Positions 1 through 9,249 of a stretch of 64,000 bases of DNA are shown here, piece after piece (positions within the stretch are counted from its first letter, which is position 1; each line of letters begins with the position of its first letter). Under the pieces are notes generated by a model that worked only from the letters and a program-made list of their open reading frames with translations, was not told the origin of the DNA and made no database searches. The DNA is from Aureimonas mangrovi (lineage in GTDB: Bacteria > Pseudomonadota > Alphaproteobacteria > Rhizobiales > Rhizobiaceae): assembly GCF_014058705.1 (NCBI RefSeq), contig NZ_CP059692.1, forward strand, positions 1,741,001 to 1,805,000. The letters run 5' to 3'. The position numbers and the translations under genes were made by a program.

Positions 1-186
1 CTGGCCAAGGTCCCCGTTATCCTCGTTTGCGGCAAGCGCGAGGGGGAAGAGCGCACGGTCAACATGCGCCGCCTCGGCTCGCGCGACGGGCAGTCGCTCG
101 GTCTGGAGGAGGCCGTGGCGCTTCTGGCCGAAGAGGCCGTGCCGCCGGACCTTCGCCGTGCGCGAGCGGACCAGGCCTCGGCCTGA
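1..186 (+). CDS. thrS: Threonyl-tRNA synthetase, C-terminal end (partial)
   Basis: Only the last 61 codons are in the window; the gene begins upstream of base 1. The reading frame opens with [20 protein letters not shown] and continues [12 protein letters not shown]. This is the conserved end of the anticodon-binding domain of class II threonyl-tRNA synthetase, which charges tRNA-Thr in the cytoplasm. The stop is the TGA at 184-186. A sugar kinase gene follows 27 bases downstream on the same strand. The C-terminal motif is distinctive, so the call is fairly safe although the catalytic domain is not visible. Confidence 0.85.
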   Translation: MAKVPVILVCGKREGEERTVNMRRLGSRDGQSLGLEEAVALLAEEAVPPDLRRARADQASA

Positions 187-213
187 GGTGGCTCGGCGTC
201 CGGGAGAAGCGAC

Positions 214-1086
214 ATGACCGTGGACCCTCTGCTCGTCGGCGTCGATGGCGGCGGGACGAATTGCCGGGCGCGGATCGTCACCATCGGTGGCGATCCCGTG
301 GGTGAGGCCAAGGGCGGCAGCGCCAATATCTTCACCGATCTCGAAGGCGCGTGCGCGACGATCGTCGCCACCGTGCGCGAAGCGTTGGAGGCGGGCGGCC
401 TGAATGAAGGCGATCTTGCGCGGTGCCATGCCGGGCTCGGTCTGGCCGGCGCCAACATCCCCGATGTCGGGCGGCGGTTTGCCGAAATCGCCATGCCCTT
501 CGCGGCCTGCCGTTTGGCGAGCGATGCCATCACCGGGTGCCTCGGGGCCCATGACGGCGCCGATGGCGGTATCGCGATCCTGGGCACCGGGGCGGCTTAT
601 GTCTCGCAAGTGGGCGGGACGTTCTCTGTCTTCGGCGGATGGGGCACTACGGTTTCCGATCAGGGCAGCGGGGCCGATGTCGGACGCGCGGCGCTTCGCG
701 CGACCTTGCTTGCCCATGACGGCGTCTTCGAGGGTAGCGAGTTCACGGAGGCGGTTCTCGCTCGCTTCGATGGCGATCCCTCGCGGCTGGCGGGCTATGC
801 CGGCACCGCTCGTGCTCGTGACTTCGGCATCTTCGCGCCGCTCGTCTTCGATGCGGCCGAGGCTGGCGACGTTGTGGCGGGGCGAATCGTCACCGAAGCC
901 TTCGTGGTGGTGGAGGCCTCTCTCCGCAGGCTTGAGGCGCTGGGTGCCGGGCGCATCGCGCTTCTCGGCGGCGCGGCGGAGCGCTATCGCCGGCTGATGC
1001 CAAGAGACCTTGCGGCCCTCCTCGTTCAGCCGAAGGGCAGCGCGCTCGACGGCGCGCTGATCCTCGCCCGACAGACGGTTCAGTAG
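214..1086 (+). CDS. BadF/BadG/BcrA/BcrD-type ATPase, N-acetylglucosamine/glucosamine kinase-like
   Basis: A 290-residue member of the ASKHA kinase superfamily. Residues 9-19 contain the phosphate-1 loop GVDGGGTNCRA, a second glycine-rich loop lies near residues 112-125 (ILGTGAAY), and the GWGTTVSDQGSGADVG segment matches the BadF/N-acetylglucosamine kinase family. The family phosphorylates GlcNAc or glucosamine, often during cell-wall sugar recycling; the exact substrate is inferred. The ATG is preceded by GGAGAAGCGAC. The gene overlaps the end of the convergent sugar-phosphate transferase by 7 bases. No transporter or other amino-sugar gene lies beside it, so context does not settle the substrate. 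Confidence 0.8.
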   Translation: MTVDPLLVGVDGGGTNCRARIVTIGGDPVGEAKGGSANIFTDLEGACATIVATVREALEAGGLNEGDLARCHAGLGLAGANIPDVGRRFAEIAMPFAACRLASDAITGCLGAHDGADGGIAILGTGAAYVSQVGGTFSVFGGWGTTVSDQGSGADVGRAALRATLLAHDGVFEGSEFTEAVLARFDGDPSRLAGYAGTARARDFGIFAPLVFDAAEAGDVVAGRIVTEAFVVVEASLRRLEALGAGRIALLGGAAERYRRLMPRDLAALLVQPKGSALDGALILARQTVQ

Positions 1087-2627
1087 GCGCCTTCTCTTTT
1101 GAAGAGGCTGATGGGAGTGATCGCGAGGATATAGAGGTCGAGGAAGATCGACCAGTTCTCGATGTAGTGCAGATCGTATTCGAAGCGCTTCTTCAGCTTT
1201 GCCGGATCGTCGATCTCGCCGCGCCATCCGTTGACCTGCGCCCAGCCCGTGATTCCGGGCTTCACCTTATGGCGACCGAAATATCCGTCCACGATCTCGA
1301 CGAAGGCCTCGTTCATGCTGGACTTGGCATAGACGGCATGTGGCCGGGGGCCTACGAGCGAGAGTTCCCCGCGCACCACGTTGATGAGCTGCGGAAGTTC
1401 GTCGATGGAGGTTCGGCGAATGAACTTTCCGACGCGCGTGACGCGCTTGTCGCCCTTCGTCACGATCCGGCTGGCCGTCGGATCGGCCATCGCGTGATGC
1501 AGCGAGCGAAACTTGATGACGTCGATTTCCTGATTATTGAAGCCGTGCCGCTTCTGGCGGAAGAAGATGGGGCCCGGGCTGTCCAGCTTGATGGCGATGG
1601 CCGTCGCGATCATCAGCGGCGATAGCGCCACGAGCGCCAGGATTGCGATCAGGACGTCGAAGCCGCGCTTGGCGATCCAGTCCCATTCCGCCAGCGGCTT
1701 GTCGACGACGTCAATGAACGGGACGGTACCAACATAGGAATAAGTACGCGGGCGGAAGGCGAGGTCGGAGGACTGCGTCGAGAGGCGAATATCAAGCGGC
1801 AGCACCCATAGATCCTTCAGCATCTTCTGGATGCGTTGCTCGGCCGATAGCGGCAGCGTCACGATCAGCATGTCGATGCGGGCGATGCGGGCGAACTGGA
1901 CGAGCTGGCGCACGCTGCCGAGCTTGGGGTAGCCGGCGACGAGCGGCGGCGAGCGTGCATCGTCGCGGTCGTCGAAGATGCCGCAGATTCGGATGTCGCT
2001 GTCGCGCTGCGCTTCGAGGGCACGGATCAGCTTTTCGGCCGCGGTGCCGCCGCCCACGAGCACGGCGCGGCGCTCCATGAAGCCGTTGCGCGCCCAGTGC
2101 CGAAGCCGGGCGCCGAGGATCACCCGGCATACGAAGAGGACGGAGAAGCCTATTGCGAACCAGGCGGCCAGCCAGATCCGCGAATAATCGTCCTGAAGTC
2201 GCGCGAAGAAGAGGACCAGTGCGAGCGCGCCGACGGCGCCGACCATGCCGCCTGTCAGCGCGCCTGTCTGGCGCAGGCGCGAGCGAAGGTTGAGGAGATT
2301 GTAGCCGCCGAATACCGAGATCAGGAAGGTGGCGCTCGCCGCCGCCACGAGGCTGGAAAAGAAATAGCGTACAAAGAAGGGCCACGAGTGCCCGACATAG
2401 AGGAAGTAGAGCGTCATCCCGACGGCGAAGAGGATGCAGAACTCGCTGGCCCGGTAGATGCCGACGAGGAGGCGAGGGGAGATGATGCTACGCTTCAGCT
2501 GCTCGGCAACGCGCAGGGCGGCGGGGTCAAGGCCGCCGTTCCCGCTGTCCCGCTTCTGGAAGATCGGGACGACGGCGGCCGTCTCGTCCTGCCCGCCTTG
2601 CGGACCCTTCGGGCCGTTCGTGGTCAT
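1080..2627 (-). CDS. Undecaprenyl-phosphate sugar-1-phosphate transferase (exopolysaccharide initiating enzyme, WcaJ/WbaP type)
   Basis: A 515-residue polyisoprenyl-phosphate hexose-1-phosphate transferase. After a polar N-terminus (residues 1-45) come about four membrane helices, a soluble nucleotide-binding-like middle region, a further helix (VLIAILALVALSPLMIATAI), and a C-terminal bacterial sugar transferase domain from about residue 318. That domain has the hallmark motifs PGPIFFRQKRHG, KFRSLH, DELPQLINV and LSLVGPRPHAV. It should load the first sugar phosphate on undecaprenyl phosphate at the inner membrane. The Wza-like export gene lies about 100 bases upstream on the same strand, so the two probably form an operon. 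The polymer is not identifiable from this window. Confidence 0.88.
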   Translation of the reverse strand: MTTNGPKGPQGGQDETAAVVPIFQKRDSGNGGLDPAALRVAEQLKRSIISPRLLVGIYRASEFCILFAVGMTLYFLYVGHSWPFFVRYFFSSLVAAASATFLISVFGGYNLLNLRSRLRQTGALTGGMVGAVGALALVLFFARLQDDYSRIWLAAWFAIGFSVLFVCRVILGARLRHWARNGFMERRAVLVGGGTAAEKLIRALEAQRDSDIRICGIFDDRDDARSPPLVAGYPKLGSVRQLVQFARIARIDMLIVTLPLSAEQRIQKMLKDLWVLPLDIRLSTQSSDLAFRPRTYSYVGTVPFIDVVDKPLAEWDWIAKRGFDVLIAILALVALSPLMIATAIAIKLDSPGPIFFRQKRHGFNNQEIDVIKFRSLHHAMADPTASRIVTKGDKRVTRVGKFIRRTSIDELPQLINVVRGELSLVGPRPHAVYAKSSMNEAFVEIVDGYFGRHKVKPGITGWAQVNGWRGEIDDPAKLKKRFEYDLHYIENWSIFLDLYILAITPISLFKREGAY

Positions 2628-2729
2628 CGCCTGTCCCGTCTCACTCCACCGCCCGGCATAATCGAGGCGGTTCGTTGCGTTTCACTTAGCGCGACGGGGA
2701 GGGGCGGTCAGACCGAACAGCCCGCAGGC

Positions 2730-3299
2730 TCAGAAAAGGCGCTCGCGCACATAGATCGTATCGCCGGGCACGATCGGATCGGAAGTCAGGACGCGGCCGG
2801 TAATCACCTGGCCGGCGACCTGGCGGGTGATGTCGACGCTCTTCTGGTTGGCGCGCGAGGAGAAGCCGCCCGCGACCGCAATGGCGTTCTGTACAGTCAT
2901 GCCCGGCACATAGGAATACTGGCCGCCCGTCTGCACCTCGCCCATGATGAAGAAGGGGCGATACTGCTCGACTTCGACCGAGACGTCCGGATCCCGTAGG
3001 AAGCCTTGCCGCAACTGACCGGCGACGGCGGCCTGGAGCTCACGCGTCGTCTTGCCACGGGCGGGCACGGTGCCGACGAGCGGCAGCGAAAGATAGCCCG
3101 CCTGGTCCACCGAATAGCTGTTGGTGATGCCTTCCTCCTCGAAGACTGTCACGCGCACGCGATCGCCGGTGTCGAGATGGTAAGGCCCGCTCAGTCCCTC
3201 GTGGAAGGCCTGCGGTACCGGCTCGTAACTCATGCAGCCCGAAACGACGCAGGAAGCGAGCAAGGCCACGATGGAAAATCGTAAAGTCTTTGCTGTCAC
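2730..3299 (-). CDS. Polysaccharide export lipoprotein, Wza/ExoF-like with SLBB domain
   Basis: A periplasmic or outer-membrane export protein of about 189 residues. The polysaccharide biosynthesis/export motif GDRVRVTVFEEE is followed by PLVGTVPARGKTTRELQ and an SLBB-like part (FFIMGEVQTGGQYSYVPGMT). A signal peptide ends in lipobox VSGC, so Cys22 would be lipidated. I chose the GTG at 3297-3299 because it places the lipobox at the usual distance. An in-frame ATG at 3371 would add 24 non-signal-like residues and run into a likely promoter. It is short compared with E. coli Wza, lacking the C-terminal amphipathic helix, as is common for ExoF-type proteins. It is divergent from the Wzz-like gene. 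Confidence 0.82.
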   Translation of the reverse strand: MTAKTLRFSIVALLASCVVSGCMSYEPVPQAFHEGLSGPYHLDTGDRVRVTVFEEEGITNSYSVDQAGYLSLPLVGTVPARGKTTRELQAAVAGQLRQGFLRDPDVSVEVEQYRPFFIMGEVQTGGQYSYVPGMTVQNAIAVAGGFSSRANQKSVDITRQVAGQVITGRVLTSDPIVPGDTIYVRERLF

Positions 3300-3433
3300 G
3301 TTCTTGGCCGATCGTCTTGCGAGGGACACGCTGTGGTATACCGTCGTTAAGGTTAAGCGGCGGTAAAGCACGCCCGATTCTGTCGCTCAGACGGAGGCGG
3401 GAATGGAAGGCACAGAACTGTGAGCAGGTGGAC
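3300..3433. promoter_or_regulatory. Divergent promoter region between the two polysaccharide genes
   Basis: These 134 bases separate the Wza-like gene (minus) from the Wzz-like gene (plus). They hold the perfect palindrome GGTATACC at 3335-3342 and, next to it, a tandem TTAAGGTTAAG at 3347-3357. Read on the minus strand, a TTAACC-type element followed by TATACC looks like a sigma-70 promoter for the export gene. No experimental start is known, so this is a sequence-pattern inference. Confidence 0.35.
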
Positions 3434-4591
3434 ATGACGCGGCGGGCGGGAGGCGAGAGGGCGCGCAGGCGCGGTGGTGCTGCGTGGTTCATCGTCGCCA
3501 GCGGCCTGACCTTCGCAGTCGCCGCCGGGTTGGCGGCTTCGCTCATTGAGCCCCGGTACGAGGCGAAAGCGGTGGTTGAGTTCGTGGAGACCGCGGACGC
3601 GCAGGCCGCAGCCGAGCGCCTCGGTGCGGACGGCCCGGCGCAGGCGGCGTGGCGCCGGCTCGAGGGTGCCATCGAGAACCCGTCGATCCTGGCCGAGGGC
3701 AGCGGGGCAGCGCCTTTCGAGGCGCTGAACGCGAGCGTTTCCGGTTCGCGGCTCGAAATCTCAGTTCGAGCGGAAGATCCGCAGGTCGCGCAGCGCGTGG
3801 CGGACGAGGCGGCGCTGGCCGCACGGAACGCGGGTGGTGCCGTCCGCGCACTGACCGTTGCAGGCGAGGGACGGCGCCTGGCCTCGCCCATCCCGGCCGC
3901 CGCCTTCTTCGCCGGAATCCTCGGTCTTGTGGTCGGTGCGCTCGCCGTGATGCTGTCGCGTCTTGTAGCCCGCCGCCTCGAGCGCTTCTCTTCGCCCAAG
4001 CCGAAAGCGCGCCCGCAGCGCACGGTCGCGCGCGCCGCCTCGCCGCGCGAGAGCATCTCACCGCATACGCGCCGGATGCCCGCCACCGCGCCCGCTGCAG
4101 TCCGGCCCGCCGACGCCCCGGTCGATCGCGCCCAGACGGAGATGACGATTGCCGAGCCGGAACGGGTAACGCTCGCCGATCTTGCAGCCGTTCTTCGCTC
4201 GACGCCCGTCTCGCGGCTTCTCGTCGCGGCCGTCGTCGGACGAGATGGAGCGGAAGGCGCCAGCAGCCGGCTCGCACGGATGCTGGCCGCAGAGGGCGCG
4301 CCGGTGCTGCTCGTCGCGCCGCACGCGCCGGCCGCCGCGCAGGAGGTCCGCATCACCCATGCCGCGCCCGACACCTTTCCGGACGGTGCCTCTCTTGAGG
4401 CCGTGCGGCAGACGTTCGAGCACATCATCGTGGACTGCACGACCCATAGCGCGGAGGAAATCGTGGCGCTGGCCGACGAGGAGTGCGCTGTGGTGTTGAG
4501 CTGCGCGGACGCAAATGAGCAGGCAGTTTCCGCCCGGATGCGTGAACTCGGCGATGCCGGGCTCGAAAGCGTCATTCTCGTGCGCGACTGA
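3434..4591 (+). CDS. Wzz-like polysaccharide co-polymerase with a degenerate tyrosine-kinase (BY-kinase) domain
   Basis: A 385-residue membrane protein. Helix 1 is at residues 17-37, followed by PRYEAKAVVEF, typical of Wzz chain-length proteins. Helix 2 is at 154-175, then an Arg/Pro/Ala-rich linker (180-240). Residues 245-385 resemble a BY-kinase/ParA-type fold: a strand, then AEGASS at 273-278 where GEGKST is expected, a helix, strand VLLV, a Walker-B-like HIIVDC (330-335), and a final strand ESVILVRD. The Walker A lysine is alanine (Ala276) and there is no C-terminal tyrosine cluster, so ATP hydrolysis is unlikely. The ATG at 3434 has AGGTGGAC before it. Role in exopolysaccharide length control or export is inferred from architecture and neighbours. 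Confidence 0.65.
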   Translation: MTRRAGGERARRRGGAAWFIVASGLTFAVAAGLAASLIEPRYEAKAVVEFVETADAQAAAERLGADGPAQAAWRRLEGAIENPSILAEGSGAAPFEALNASVSGSRLEISVRAEDPQVAQRVADEAALAARNAGGAVRALTVAGEGRRLASPIPAAAFFAGILGLVVGALAVMLSRLVARRLERFSSPKPKARPQRTVARAASPRESISPHTRRMPATAPAAVRPADAPVDRAQTEMTIAEPERVTLADLAAVLRSTPVSRLLVAAVVGRDGAEGASSRLARMLAAEGAPVLLVAPHAPAAAQEVRITHAAPDTFPDGASLEAVRQTFEHIIVDCTTHSAEEIVALADEECAVVLSCADANEQAVSARMRELGDAGLESVILVRD

Positions 4592-4608
4592 ACGCCGCGC
4601 GAGCGGCT

Positions 4609-4818
4609 TCAACGCTTGGGTTCGCGCTCCATCCAGCGGATCAGCATCATCGCCGGCAGCACCCATAGGAGGCCGCTCAGCGCGAAATAGAGAAGGTGGA
4701 CGAGGCCTCCCGCATCCGCGAGATAGGTCGTCGCGATGGCTGTCGCCAGAACCGCGTAGATCACGACGATCAGGACGAGGACGACCGTTCCCACGAGCTT
4801 CTTGATCCTGACCGGCAT
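4609..4818 (-). CDS. DUF2842 small membrane protein
   Basis: A 69-residue protein beginning [13 protein letters not shown] with two membrane helices (about 9-30 and 38-58), the second containing [14 protein letters not shown]. This matches the alphaproteobacterial DUF2842 family, whose function is unknown. I chose the ATG at 4816-4818, which has AGAGG eleven bases upstream; the longer open frame back to 4902 adds 28 residues without family similarity. It is divergent from heme A synthase; in many alphaproteobacteria DUF2842 genes lie near cytochrome oxidase assembly genes, which agrees with this position. Confidence 0.75.
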   Translation of the reverse strand: MPVRIKKLVGTVVLVLIVVIYAVLATAIATTYLADAGGLVHLLYFALSGLLWVLPAMMLIRWMEREPKR

Positions 4819-4994
4819 CACCCGCAAACCTCTCGTATTCGTTTGCCCGCACCGCTCCCATGCGGCGAGCGGCGCCTTGCAGTCGGCGCCATTTGCGTTC
4901 ACATGACGCGCGAGAAGCGCCTGCGCAAGCCTTTGGTGCCAGACCTTTTTGCCGAAGAACGGGGCGGGGCGCTGCCCGCCCGAGGACGAGAGCC

Positions 4995-6086
4995 ATGACG
5001 ACCCTGCCGCTGATCGGCATCGAGCGCGAGCCCGCGCTGAGCGCCAACGACATTGAAAACAGGCGCCTGATCCGCCGCTGGCTTTATGTAGTCGCCGCGA
5101 TGATCTTCGCGATAGTGCTCGTGGGCGGAGCGACGCGGCTTGTCGAGGCTGGTCTTTCGATCACCGAGTGGAAGCCGATCCACGGCATCATCCCGCCGCT
5201 CTCGGCGCAGGAATGGCAGGAGGAGTTCGACCTCTACCGCCAGATTCCGCAGTACCAGCTCATCAATCGCGGCATGAGCCTGGACGAGTTCAAGGTCATC
5301 TTCTGGTGGGAGTGGGCGCACCGCTTCCTGGCGCGCGCCGTCGGCTTCGTCTTCGCGATCCCCCTCGCTTTCTTCTGGCTGACGGGCCGCGTGGAAAGCC
5401 GGCTGAAGCCGCGCCTTCTGGCGCTTCTGGCGCTTGGCGGCCTGCAGGGCGCCGTCGGCTGGTGGATGGTCGCCTCGGGGCTCGTCGAACGCACCGACGT
5501 CAGCCAGTACCGGCTTGCCATCCACCTGACGCTCGCTTGCATCATCTTCGCGGCCGTCGTCTGGGTGGCGCGCGGTCTGGTCACCCGGCCGCGCGAAGCA
5601 CCGCCGACACGCTGGTCGGCGATGGCGGGCGGGGCCATCGTCCTGCTGGCGCTCGTACAGATCTATCTCGGCGGTCTCGTTGCCGGCCTCAATGCCGGGC
5701 TCACCTTCAACACTTGGCCGCTGATGGACGGGCAATGGGTGCCGGACAACCTCCTGCGCATGTCGCCAGTGTGGGTGAACTTCTTCGAAAACGTTATGAC
5801 CGTTCAGTTCGTCCACCGCACCGGCGCCTACGTGCTTCTAGCTGTGGTGGCCCTGCATGCCGCGATGGCCTACGCGATCGCGCCGGGCACGAAGCATGCG
5901 AAGGGCGCAGGAATCCTTTTGATCCTCGTGCTGGTGCAGGCGGTGATCGGCATCGCGACGCTTCTGATGGCGGTGCCGATCGATCTGGCCCTCATGCATC
6001 AGGGCGGAGCGATCGTCGTGCTGGCGGCAGCCGTTGCCCACGCACGCGCGCTCGTCGGCTCCTACGCGCCGCCTTCGAACGCCTGA
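4995..6086 (+). CDS. ctaA: Heme A synthase (COX15/CtaA)
   Basis: A 363-residue inner-membrane protein with eight predicted helices that oxidises the C8 methyl group of heme O to the formyl group of heme A for aa3-type cytochrome oxidase. Diagnostic alphaproteobacterial COX15 segments are [55 protein letters not shown] and [10 protein letters not shown]; the histidines in the last of these segments and in MHQGGA bind heme. The ATG at 4995 starts [10 protein letters not shown] and follows GAGGACGAGAG; upstream in-frame codons are not family-like. It ends convergent to argC. Confidence 0.95.
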   Translation: MTTLPLIGIEREPALSANDIENRRLIRRWLYVVAAMIFAIVLVGGATRLVEAGLSITEWKPIHGIIPPLSAQEWQEEFDLYRQIPQYQLINRGMSLDEFKVIFWWEWAHRFLARAVGFVFAIPLAFFWLTGRVESRLKPRLLALLALGGLQGAVGWWMVASGLVERTDVSQYRLAIHLTLACIIFAAVVWVARGLVTRPREAPPTRWSAMAGGAIVLLALVQIYLGGLVAGLNAGLTFNTWPLMDGQWVPDNLLRMSPVWVNFFENVMTVQFVHRTGAYVLLAVVALHAAMAYAIAPGTKHAKGAGILLILVLVQAVIGIATLLMAVPIDLALMHQGGAIVVLAAAVAHARALVGSYAPPSNA

Positions 6087-6138
6087 CGCCGAAAGATTTG
6101 CGGCCTCCCGAAAACCACTGAAGGATTTCGGGGTCGCC

Positions 6139-7059
6139 TCAGGCTGCGAGCATCAAGTCCATGTTCTGGACGGCAGCGCCGGAGGCACCCTTGCCGAGAT
6201 TGTCGAGCAGGGCAACGAGGTTGATCCGCCCACCGACCTTGGACCCGAAGACGAAGAGCTTCATCCGGTCGGTGCCGGCGAGCTGCGTCGGGTCGAGGCG
6301 CTTGAGGGCAGTGGTCTCGTCCGACGACGCCACCTCGACCACATCCTGCCCCGCATAGTGGGCCTGAAGGGCGGCCCGCAGGTCGTCGGCCGAAACGTCA
6401 TCGAGTTGCAGCGGCACCTGCACGATCATGCCTTGCGCGAAACGCCCGACCGACGGAGCAAAGATCGGCTCACGCGTGAGAAGGCCGTGAACCTGCATTT
6501 CGGGGAGATGCTTGTGCGAGAGGTCGAGCCCGTAAAGGAAATGCGGCGCGGCGATGTGATCCTCGCGGCCTGCGTCCTCCATTTGCGCAATCATCTGCTT
6601 GCCGCCGCCCGAATAACCGGACACTGCGTTGACCGAGACCGGGTAGCTTTCCGGCAGCAGCCCAGCGGCGCGTAGCGGGCGCAGGAGGCCGATCGCGCCC
6701 GTCGGATAGCAGCCCGGATTGGCGACGTGGCGTGCATCGCGGATGCGCTCGCTCTGAGCCAGGTCCATCTCGGCGAAGCCGTAGACCCAGGAAGCGTCGG
6801 TCCGATAGGCGGTGGACGTATCTACGATGCGCGTCGAATTGTTGCCGCCGAGCATCGCGACGGCCTCTCGCGAGGCCTCGTCGGGCAGGCACAGGATCGC
6901 GATGTCCGCCTCGTTCAGAAGGTCCTCGCGCATTGCCGCGTTGCGCCGCTCGGCCTCCGGGATGGACAGAAGCTCCAGATCGCTTCGATCGCCGACGCGG
7001 CTGCGGATCTGCAGGCCCGTCGTGCCGTGTTCGCCATCGATGAAGATCCTGGGTTTCAT
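6139..7059 (-). CDS. argC: N-acetyl-gamma-glutamyl-phosphate reductase
   Basis: A 306-residue type 2 ArgC. It performs the NADPH-dependent reduction of N-acetylglutamyl 5-phosphate to the semialdehyde in arginine synthesis in the cytoplasm. The N-terminus [17 protein letters not shown] is the nucleotide-binding start and Cys117 in NPGCYPTGA is the catalytic thiol. Its ATG overlaps the TGA of the upstream agmatinase gene (ATGA at 7056-7059), so translation is probably coupled. It is usually the last gene of a ribosomal protein or arginine group; here it follows corA and speB. Confidence 0.94.
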   Translation of the reverse strand: MKPRIFIDGEHGTTGLQIRSRVGDRSDLELLSIPEAERRNAAMREDLLNEADIAILCLPDEASREAVAMLGGNNSTRIVDTSTAYRTDASWVYGFAEMDLAQSERIRDARHVANPGCYPTGAIGLLRPLRAAGLLPESYPVSVNAVSGYSGGGKQMIAQMEDAGREDHIAAPHFLYGLDLSHKHLPEMQVHGLLTREPIFAPSVGRFAQGMIVQVPLQLDDVSADDLRAALQAHYAGQDVVEVASSDETTALKRLDPTQLAGTDRMKLFVFGSKVGGRINLVALLDNLGKGASGAAVQNMDLMLAA

Positions 7060-8090
7060 GATCGTCTTTCCCGCTGAAAGGTCAGGTGCTTACGCGCCGC
7101 GCCTTGCAGAATGATTCCGCCTCGGCGCGTGCCGGTCGTGCGCTCGATATGGTTGCCGAGGAGATACATCGCCACGCTGGCTCCGGCGATGGCCGTCATA
7201 TCAGCGTGGTCGTAAGGCGGCGATACCTCCACGACATCCGCGCCGACGACCTGAAGGTTCTTCAGGTGTCGCAGCACGGCCAGCATCTTCGCGCTGGACG
7301 GACCGCCCGCGACCGGCGTTCCCGTGCCCGGCGCAAAGGCAACGTCGAGGCAGTCGATGTCGAAGGTGAGGTACACATTGGCGCCGCCGGTGCGCGCGTA
7401 GATGCGTTCCGCGATGGCGGTTGAACTCATGTCCTCCACCGCGTCGCCGTGGATGATCTCGACGCCGCAGGTCTCCGGCGCGTGAGTGCGGATGCCGATC
7501 TGGATGGAGCGGCCTGCGTCGATCAGTCCGTCATTGGCGGCGGCCAGCAGGAAGGAGCCGTGATCGACGCGGCGCTCGCCGCTCGGACTCTCGGCCAGCG
7601 GCCATGTGTCCTGATGGGCGTCGAAATGGACGAGCGCCGTCGGCCCGTGGCGCTCCGCATGGGCGGCGAGGAGCGGGAAGGTGATCGAATGGTCGCCGCC
7701 AAGCGTCAGGAGAAAGGCCCCTTGTGCGAGAATCTGGGCCGCCTGCGCTTTGATCGCTTCATGCGCCGTCTCCGGCAGACGGTAGTCGAGCAGGCAATCG
7801 CCGTAGTCGACGACCTTCGCGGTTTCGAAGAGATCGAAGCCGAACGGGTATTGCGGATCGTTGTCGAAGATCGCCGAGGCGCGGCGGATGGCTTGCGGCC
7901 CGAAGCGCGTGCCCGGGCGGTTGGAGACGGAGGCGTCGAAGGGGACGCCCCAGACGACCGCATCCGCGCCCGACACATCCTTCGAGAACGCGCGGCGCAT
8001 GAAGGAGAGTGCACCCGCATAGGTCGGATCGCTTGCCGCGCCGGCGAGGGAGGTTGCGGTGAAGGCGTTGTCGATGCTCTTTCCGGCCAT
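7056..8090 (-). CDS. speB: Agmatinase / ureohydrolase family enzyme
   Basis: A 344-residue manganese ureohydrolase. Metal-ligand motifs are GGDHS (His134), HFDAHQD (Asp157, His159, Asp161) and FDIDCLD near residue 250. The family hydrolyses a guanidino C-N bond to release urea; agmatine to putrescine is the usual assignment for this length. The start is the ATG at 8088-8090 with GAGAGAGCAG just upstream, giving [10 protein letters not shown]; the open frame extends a further 23 codons without similarity. It overlaps argC by ATGA and lies 37 bases after corA on the same strand. Guanidinobutyrase or another ureohydrolase activity cannot be excluded by sequence reading. Confidence 0.85.
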   Translation of the reverse strand: MAGKSIDNAFTATSLAGAASDPTYAGALSFMRRAFSKDVSGADAVVWGVPFDASVSNRPGTRFGPQAIRRASAIFDNDPQYPFGFDLFETAKVVDYGDCLLDYRLPETAHEAIKAQAAQILAQGAFLLTLGGDHSITFPLLAAHAERHGPTALVHFDAHQDTWPLAESPSGERRVDHGSFLLAAANDGLIDAGRSIQIGIRTHAPETCGVEIIHGDAVEDMSSTAIAERIYARTGGANVYLTFDIDCLDVAFAPGTGTPVAGGPSSAKMLAVLRHLKNLQVVGADVVEVSPPYDHADMTAIAGASVAMYLLGNHIERTTGTRRGGIILQGAARKHLTFQRERRS

Positions 8091-8127
8091 CTGCTCTCTC
8101 AGTGTTTTCGAGGCGAAACAGGGCCTA

Positions 8128-9111
8128 TCACAGCCATCCCTTCGCTTTGAAGAAGGCAAAGGGGAGGATCGCGAAGAGAAGCATCAGGATCAGCGCGTAG
8201 GGGTAGCCGAAGGCCCATGACAGCTCGGGCATACGCTCGAAGTTCATCCCGTAGGTGGAAGCGACGAGGGTCGGCATGAACACCACGGCGACGATCGAGA
8301 AGATCTTCATGATCTTGTTCTGCTCGATCGAGATCAGGCCAAGGGTCGCGTCGAGCAGGAATGTGACCTTGTCGACAAGGGACATCGCATATTCGCTGAG
8401 TGAATCGAGATCGCGCTGGATCATCTTCAGCCGCTTTCGTCCGTCGCGCGGACCCTTGCCCTGCTCGGGCTCAATGGCAGAGAGGAAGCTGGCCGCGCGC
8501 GACAGCGAAACCATGCTCTCCTGGATCAGTGCCACGAGTTCGCCGTTGCGTCCGATGACGCCGATCAGCGATTCGAGGTCACGCCCCTGCGCCTTTTCCC
8601 GGCCACGTCTTTTCCGGAAGACCTCACGGGAAAGCGTATCAACGCTGTTGGCGGCCGATTCGAGCCCGTCGGCGAGGCGGTCGACGATGGTCTCGAACAG
8701 GCCAAGCATCACTTGCACGCCCGTCTCGCAGTGAGTGGCTCGGGGCTTGGCAGCGCGCGTCAGGAACGTATCGAAGGGTCGCGGGCGCGCGCGGCGAACG
8801 GTGACGAGGAGCCGGTCCTTGAGCACGAACGTCACGAGCGTCTTCTGAGGTGGGTCCTCGTCGAGTCGGAACAGCGACATGATGGTCATGAAGAGGGCGC
8901 CGTCCTCCTCGTAAAGGCGCGAGGACAGTTCGATCTCCTGCATCTCGGCCTCGGTCGGCACCTCGATGCCGAACCGGCTCTCGACCGCCAGTTCCTCCTC
9001 GCGCGTCGGGTCGAGCAGGTCGATCCACACCGTCGCAGCGCTTTCCTCGGGAAGCGTCCCTTGCGGCGCGGCGATCAGGCGGCTGTCGGCGTAATGGTAG
9101 GCTGTCAGCAT
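8128..9111 (-). CDS. corA: CorA-type magnesium/divalent cation transporter
   Basis: A 327-residue CorA family channel with a large N-terminal cytoplasmic domain, then two C-terminal helices separated by the signature YGMNF loop that forms the ion-selective mouth. The C-terminus is basic (FFKAKGWL), as usual. The ATG at 9111 gives MLTAYHYADSRL, the normal family start; upstream codons overlap the rpsI terminator. The stop is 37 bases before speB, suggesting cotranscription. A second magnesium transporter, mgtE, lies at 23.4 kb. Confidence 0.92.
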   Translation of the reverse strand: MLTAYHYADSRLIAAPQGTLPEESAATVWIDLLDPTREEELAVESRFGIEVPTEAEMQEIELSSRLYEEDGALFMTIMSLFRLDEDPPQKTLVTFVLKDRLLVTVRRARPRPFDTFLTRAAKPRATHCETGVQVMLGLFETIVDRLADGLESAANSVDTLSREVFRKRRGREKAQGRDLESLIGVIGRNGELVALIQESMVSLSRAASFLSAIEPEQGKGPRDGRKRLKMIQRDLDSLSEYAMSLVDKVTFLLDATLGLISIEQNKIMKIFSIVAVVFMPTLVASTYGMNFERMPELSWAFGYPYALILMLLFAILPFAFFKAKGWL

Positions 9112-9196
9112 CAGGCATGTTCCACGCGGGCCGCAAAGCGCGCCCTTTGGGAAGCAAGCATGGGGAATGGTGCAAAAAAGAAAAGCCGGAAACGAA

Positions 9197-9223
9197 AAAG
9201 GCCCCGGCATTGCCGGGGCCTTT
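9197..9223 (-). terminator. Rho-independent terminator of rplM-rpsI
   Basis: A perfect 12-base-pair stem (AAAGGCCCCGGC and its complement) encloses a 3-base loop and is followed on the minus strand by a run of T (CCTTTTTCG). It sits 27 bases after the rpsI stop. Confidence 0.85.
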
Positions 9224-9249
9224 GAATGGAACGCGAAGCGTCCGAACGA

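Noticed and set aside
3040-4575. 511-codon minus-strand frame over the Wzz-like gene
   Set aside because: Serine/alanine/arginine-rich shadow; its tail overlaps the real Wza-like gene in another frame.
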